Part shown: positions 6,345-9,169 of the stretch, piece by piece | Layout: every line of letters begins with the position of its first letter | How positions within the stretch are numbered: the stretch's first letter is position 1 | Assembly: GCA_938003555.1 (NCBI GenBank) | Contig: CALKXN010000265.1 | Coordinates: 1-9,169 of the forward strand | Direction: 5' to 3' | Length of the DNA: 9,169 nucleotides | Source: an uncultured Robiginitomaculum sp. | GTDB lineage: Bacteria > Pseudomonadota > Alphaproteobacteria > Caulobacterales > Maricaulaceae | Position numbers and translations under genes: made by a program | The notes under the pieces: model-generated | The model's input: only the letters and a program-made list of their open reading frames with translations | Databases searched by the model: none | Told to the model about the DNA's origin: nothing

Positions 6345-7235
6345 ATGACCTTACATACTCTTCTTAAACCGATGCAAGTCAGCGTCGATACAGCCCCATC
6401 GCTCATGGGCGACACGGCGGGTTTCGTTTCGCATTACGGAAATATTGCGCTTGAAAAAGCCGTCTTCTTTGTGCCGAAAATTCTTATTGCTCTGATCATT
6501 CTGTGGATCGGTCTTTGGATTGCCAAGCGCGTTTATAACGGCCTGCAAAAGCGCTTCGCGGCGAATCCTCGCGTCGACACCATGATCGGAAACCTCGCGT
6601 CAAAAACCGTAAAATTTGGTATTATTGCCGCGACCCTGTTAACGGCAATTGCTGTTGTCGGCGTCGATGTTGCGAAAGTCTTCGTCATTCTCTCCGCCGC
6701 CACACTTGCTATCGGTCTAGCCTTGCAAGGCTCAATGGCCAATGTCGCTGCTGGCTTAATGCTGGTTATCTTCCGCCCCTATAAACTTGGCGATTATGTC
6801 GAAGTCGCGGGCGAAGAAGGCGTTGTGGATGATTTAAACATGTTCACGACAACGCTGATTACGCTGGATAATATCAAGGTCATCATTGCCAATAGTGAAG
6901 TGCGCGGCAATACGATCAAGAATTTCTCGACCCTTGGCATTCGCCGCGTCGATGTGGATTTTGGCATCGATTATGATGATGATATGGATAAAGCGATCAA
7001 AATCATTAAAACCACCGCGGACAAAGACACGCGCGTTCTCTCAGAGCCCGAAGGGCCATGGGCCAAAGTTGCGATGCTCAATGACAGCTCTGTCGATATT
7101 CAAATGCGCGTCTGGTGCAAAGTTGATGATTATTGGGACGTGCGTTTCGATTTGATCAAAAATGTCAAAGAGGCCTTTGATAAAGGCGGCATTTCTATTC
7201 CCTATCCGCATTGCGTCGAGATCGAGAAAAAGTAG
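6345..7235 (+). CDS. mscS: MscS-family small-conductance mechanosensitive channel, copy 2
   Basis: 296 residues, the more MscS-like of the two tandem channels. An amphipathic N-terminus precedes helices at about 39-60, 86-105 and 110-140. The pore helix runs V-F-V-I-L-S-A-A-T-L-A-I-G-L-A-L-Q-G-S-M-A-N, retaining both seal leucines (Leu121 and Leu125, equal to E. coli 105 and 109) and the Q-G kink (Gln128-Gly129). Then come F-R-P-Y-K-L-G-D, G-N-T-I-K-N-F, R-V-W-C-K-V and the C-terminal I-S-I-P-Y-P-H, all standard. AGGAGG at 6331-6336 lies inside the last codons of copy 1 and 8 nt before this ATG, so translation is coupled. The gene is followed by two hairpins, the second a strong terminator, closing the transcript. 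Symbol given by resemblance; whether this copy is the main channel in vivo is inferred. Confidence 0.95.
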   Translation: MTLHTLLKPMQVSVDTAPSLMGDTAGFVSHYGNIALEKAVFFVPKILIALIILWIGLWIAKRVYNGLQKRFAANPRVDTMIGNLASKTVKFGIIAATLLTAIAVVGVDVAKVFVILSAATLAIGLALQGSMANVAAGLMLVIFRPYKLGDYVEVAGEEGVVDDLNMFTTTLITLDNIKVIIANSEVRGNTIKNFSTLGIRRVDVDFGIDYDDDMDKAIKIIKTTADKDTRVLSEPEGPWAKVAMLNDSSVDIQMRVWCKVDDYWDVRFDLIKNVKEAFDKGGISIPYPHCVEIEKK

Positions 7236-7244
7236 TGCATGCCC

Positions 7245-7276
7245 GCCATGCCGCCCTGATTGCGGGGCGACATGGC
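7245..7276 (+). other. Stem-loop downstream of the second MscS gene
   Basis: GCCATG-C-CGCCC pairs with GGGCG-A-CATGGC: 11 bp interrupted by one C-A mismatch, with an 8-nt loop. No T-run follows, so it is probably an RNA-stabilising or auxiliary element in front of the true terminator 18 bp further on. Confidence 0.5.
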
Positions 7277-7294
7277 CCAATCTATGTTTTAGAA

Positions 7295-7324
7295 GGCTCC
7301 AATTCTTATAATTGGAGCCTTTTT
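7295..7324 (+). terminator. Intrinsic terminator closing the mscS pair
   Basis: GGCTCCAATT (7295-7304), loop CTTAT, AATTGGAGCC (7310-7319), then five T. The 10-bp stem is perfect and the layout is a textbook rho-independent terminator. The GGAG in its 3' arm (7314-7317) is also the only ribosome-binding site before the ATG at 7326, so any transcript entering the next gene carries this hairpin and would hide that site. Confidence 0.92.
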
Positions 7325-7325
7325 C

Positions 7326-8465
7326 ATGTCCCTTCCCGCCACATATCTACAGTTGATGTCCACCGTATCTAAAGACGGGGAGTTGAAACTGGATATCCAT
7401 ACACAGGATATGCCGACGCCCAAGCCTGATCAGATTATTGTGCGCATCGAAGCGACGCCCATTAACCCCTCTGATCACGGCGTGATGTTCGGCTATGCCA
7501 GCATGGACGCGGCCAAAGGCTCCGGCAACGGGCGCGATGCCGTTCTAACTGCGCCCGTCTCTGAAATGGGCATGCACATGATGCGCGGCCGTATCGACCA
7601 AGCCCTCCCCATTGGGAATGAAGGCGCAGGCACAGTTGTTGCCGCCGGTTCTGATGACTACCCGCAATCACTTATGGGCAAGACCGTCGCTGTGATGGGC
7701 GGCGGCATGTATGGTCAATATCGCGCCGTGCCCGCCATGATGGCGCTCCCCCTCCAAGAGGGCCACACCGCCAGAGACGGCGCATCCAGCTTCGTCAATC
7801 CCCTAACGGCGCTCTGCTTCCTAGAGACCATGCGCCTTGAGGGCCACACCGCCATTGTCCACACAGCGGCGGCGTCAAATCTAGGCCAGATGCTGAACCG
7901 CATCTGCCAAGCCGACGGCGTTGACCTCATCAACATTGTGCGCCGTAAGGAGCAAGTCAAATTGCTCAAAGATATGGGCGCAAAATATGTCGTCAATAGT
8001 AGCGATGATAGCTTCATGGCAAACCTAACCAACGCGATTCACGAGACAGGCGCGACCCTCGCTTTTGACGCCACAGGCGGCGGGGATCTCGGTTCATCCA
8101 TCCTAACGGCAATGGAAGCGGCCGCAGCGCGCACGCCCGGCGCCTACTCCATTTACGGCTCCATCCATCACAAACAAGTCTATCTCTATGGCAGCCTCGA
8201 CTTCTCCCCGACGATATTATCACGCGGCTATGGCATGGCTTGGGGCGTCGGCGGATGGCTTCTACCGAACTTCCTCGCCAAAGCGGGCATGGAAGTGGGC
8301 ATGCGCCTGCGTCAGCGCGTTGCCGCCGAGCTAAAGACAACCTTTGCCAGTCACTACACGGACGAGATTTCATTATCCGAAGCGCTCGACCCGAAGATCG
8401 TCGCAAAGTATAATTCCAAATCGACAGGTCAGAAATTCCTGATCAATCCACAAAAGGACGTTTAG
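7326..8465 (+). CDS. MDR-superfamily NAD(P)-dependent oxidoreductase, zinc-independent
   Basis: 379-residue cytoplasmic medium-chain dehydrogenase/reductase. An N-terminal GroES-like domain carries I-N-P-S-D (46-50) and G-N-E-G-A-G (97-102); a Rossmann half begins near N-P-L-T-A-L (158-163) with the nucleotide loop H-T-A-A-A-S-N-L-G-Q (179-188), followed by I-V-R-R-K-E at 204-209. The catalytic and structural zinc ligands of alcohol dehydrogenases are absent, so it resembles quinone-oxidoreductase or enoyl-reductase types. The gap between I-N-P-S-D and G-N-E-G-A-G is about 20 residues longer than usual and Met-rich (M-G-M-H-M-M). From memory the C-terminal F-A-S-H-Y-T-D-E-I-S-L-S-E-A-L is shared by an uncharacterised proteobacterial family annotated as zinc-binding dehydrogenase; true substrate unknown. 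ATG 7326 was chosen because GGAG (7314-7317) is 8 nt upstream; the next in-frame ATG (7356) has none. Confidence 0.92.
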   Translation: MSLPATYLQLMSTVSKDGELKLDIHTQDMPTPKPDQIIVRIEATPINPSDHGVMFGYASMDAAKGSGNGRDAVLTAPVSEMGMHMMRGRIDQALPIGNEGAGTVVAAGSDDYPQSLMGKTVAVMGGGMYGQYRAVPAMMALPLQEGHTARDGASSFVNPLTALCFLETMRLEGHTAIVHTAAASNLGQMLNRICQADGVDLINIVRRKEQVKLLKDMGAKYVVNSSDDSFMANLTNAIHETGATLAFDATGGGDLGSSILTAMEAAAARTPGAYSIYGSIHHKQVYLYGSLDFSPTILSRGYGMAWGVGGWLLPNFLAKAGMEVGMRLRQRVAAELKTTFASHYTDEISLSEALDPKIVAKYNSKSTGQKFLINPQKDV

Positions 8466-8509
8466 CGTTAAGCTCGTATCTAGCGTGAATTAATTTAACG
8501 GCATGACGC

Positions 8510-8688
8510 CTCACCCCCTTCGGCCTTCTCCCTCAGGGGAGAACTGGACCGCCGGAGCGGGTGGCGACAGCCGGATGGGGGATATGCGCGCACCGAAAGG
8601 TCGCGCGTAATGCAGAGTCTCAATTCAATTCCCATCACCCGCTGTTCCGGCCCCCTCTCTCAACAGGGAGAGGGCCGAATTAGGTAAG
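8510..8688. repeat. 179-bp dyad-symmetric intergenic element (MITE- or REP-like)
   Basis: Imperfect inverted repeat spanning the whole element. The outer arms TTCGGCCTTCTCCCT (8519-8533) and AGGGAGAGGGCCGAA (8665-8679) match at 14 of 15 positions. Inside, CCGGAGCGGGTG (left) and CACCCGCTGTTCCGG (right) also pair with small gaps. The exact centre is a hairpin, GCGCG-c-ACC, GAAA tetraloop, GGT-CGCGC (8586-8606). Each arm also folds locally, for example TTCTCCC-TCAG-GGGAGAA (8526-8543). It encodes nothing. Similar CTCACCCC...CTTCTCCC palindromes are common intergenic repeats in alphaproteobacteria, so other copies in this genome are expected. Outer boundaries are approximate. Confidence 0.7.
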
Positions 8689-9109
8689 ATGCATCCGATC
8701 CATATCCTTATGACTTAATCTCTCATCTCATTTCCTGTAATCTTAAAAAGTAGGGCTGTCCGTGCGGGCAATCAAAAACCGGAAAAGTACCGGAGGTTAA
8801 GTGTTTCGTTCTCAATCACCTCACGCGCCCAAAGGCATGTGAGAGGCTTAATTGCCAAAAGACAAGTTAAGCCACCGCACGGCGATATTGCTGCGAACGG
8901 CCACCGGCGAGTTTTGGTCGCTTTAGCTCTCGCTCGCGAAGCTCCACATTGCACGTTTTGCAAGGCTTCACTCCATACCGCCCTATCTCCAGCCAGCCAA
9001 CGATCGCTTGCCTGCCCTGTGAGATAAGGACAGTTGCAATATAGGGCAGGATTGAAAGGCACGGCGTAAAAAAACTATATCCTTGATTTTGAAGCGCTAA
9101 ACTCCCGTC
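8689..9109. other. Non-coding stretch rich in short inverted repeats, possible structured RNA
   Basis: About 420 bp without a credible gene: both strands have open frames but none with a ribosome-binding site or a sensible product. Complementary segments include CCGTGCGG (8760-8767) with CCGCACGG (8875-8882), enclosing CCGG/CCGG (8779-8793), CTCAC...GTGAG (8820-8843) and GGCTTAA/TTAAGCC (8845-8873). Further right are TTGCA/TGCAA (8949-8963) and CCTGCCCT/AGGGCAGG (9011-9018/9043-9050). These could form a multi-branched RNA on either strand. However, several 7-8 bp matches are expected by chance in a region this size. No tRNA T-loop, tmRNA, RNase P or SRP signature was seen. Confidence 0.3.
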
Positions 9110-9115
9110 CCGCTC

Positions 9116-9167
9116 ATCCCTGCGCAGGCAGGGATCTTTTGCAAAGCTGCTGCGCCGCCGCAGGAGC
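9116..9167. repeat. Paired REP-like hairpins at the right edge
   Basis: ATCCCTGC-GCAG-GCAGGGAT (9116-9135) is a perfect 8-bp stem with a 4-nt loop, followed by CTTTT. Ten bp later GCTGCTGCG...CGCAGGAGC (9146-9167) forms a second stem with one mismatch. Closely spaced hairpins of this CATCCCTGCGCAGGCAGGGATC type are widespread intergenic repeats in proteobacteria. The first could also act as a weak terminator for plus-strand transcripts. The element may continue beyond the window. Confidence 0.55.
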
Positions 9168-9169
9168 AT

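Noticed and set aside
7326..8465. Zinc-dependent alcohol dehydrogenase
   Set aside because: The Cys/His/Glu catalytic zinc ligands and the four-cysteine structural zinc lobe are missing, so only the MDR fold is supported.
8839..9027. Plus-strand 62-residue open frame, with a run V-A-L-A-L-A resembling an alphaproteobacterial tmRNA tag
   Set aside because: No stop codon follows the tag-like run, and no tmRNA T-arm or conserved 5' motif is visible on either strand nearby; no ribosome-binding site to support a protein.
8772..9062. Minus-strand 96-residue open frame
   Set aside because: No ribosome-binding site, Arg/Ala/Cys-rich low-quality protein, overlaps open frames on both strands and inverted repeats; better explained as non-coding.
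8867..9169. Minus-strand 100-residue open frame at the right edge
   Set aside because: Its N-terminal part is a translation of the REP-like hairpins, the usual source of spurious small proteins; no supporting start signal.
1..9169. CRISPR array, tRNA/rRNA genes, transposase or prophage genes
   Set aside because: No regularly spaced direct repeats, no RNA-gene signatures and no mobile-element proteins were found on either strand by eye.

Overview
The window looks like a stretch of alphaproteobacterial chromosome with middling GC content, perhaps from a marine Caulobacterales/Maricaulales-type lineage. That placement rests on the overall look of the proteins (the orphan radical SAM family, the MDR oxidoreductase family, Dxr) and on the palindromic intergenic repeats; it was not tested by any search. 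I see no rRNA, tRNA, CRISPR array, transposase or phage gene.

Layout. (1) 1-1907 (+): 3' part of an exported S9 prolyl-oligopeptidase-type peptidase whose start lies left of the window. (2) 1917-2876 (-): a convergent radical SAM protein of unknown function with a Cys-rich C-terminus. (3) 2877-3012: a compact divergent control region with a promoter candidate in each direction and a perfect 16-bp palindrome, GTAAAGTTAACTTTAC. (4) 3013-3779 (+): a tight three-gene unit made of a 41-aa single-helix membrane microprotein, a 136-aa four-helix membrane protein and a 68-aa XRE repressor-like protein. (5) 3841-4314 (+): a small predicted lipoprotein. (6) 4333-5463 (+): dxr, the committed enzyme of MEP isoprenoid synthesis, away from its usual neighbours. 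(7) 5523-7235 (+): two tandem, translationally coupled MscS-family mechanosensitive channels with different pore-helix chemistry. (8) 7295-7324: a strong intrinsic terminator whose 3' arm also carries the only ribosome-binding site of the next gene. (9) 7326-8465 (+): a zinc-less MDR-family oxidoreductase. (10) 8466-9169: about 700 bp with no credible gene, containing a 179-bp dyad-symmetric repeat, a stretch rich in short inverted repeats and REP-like hairpins at the right edge.

How the parts may work together. The clearest self-contained system is the XRE/membrane-protein unit with its palindrome, which reads as an autoregulated module that may also control the divergent radical SAM gene. 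The two MscS channels form an osmotic-release pair closed off by the terminator. Dxr, the lipoprotein, the peptidase and the MDR enzyme look like independent genes. I did not find a defence island or biosynthetic cluster. The most unusual items are the microprotein operon with its operator, the terminator/ribosome-binding-site overlap, the divergent pore of the first MscS copy and the orphan radical SAM protein.
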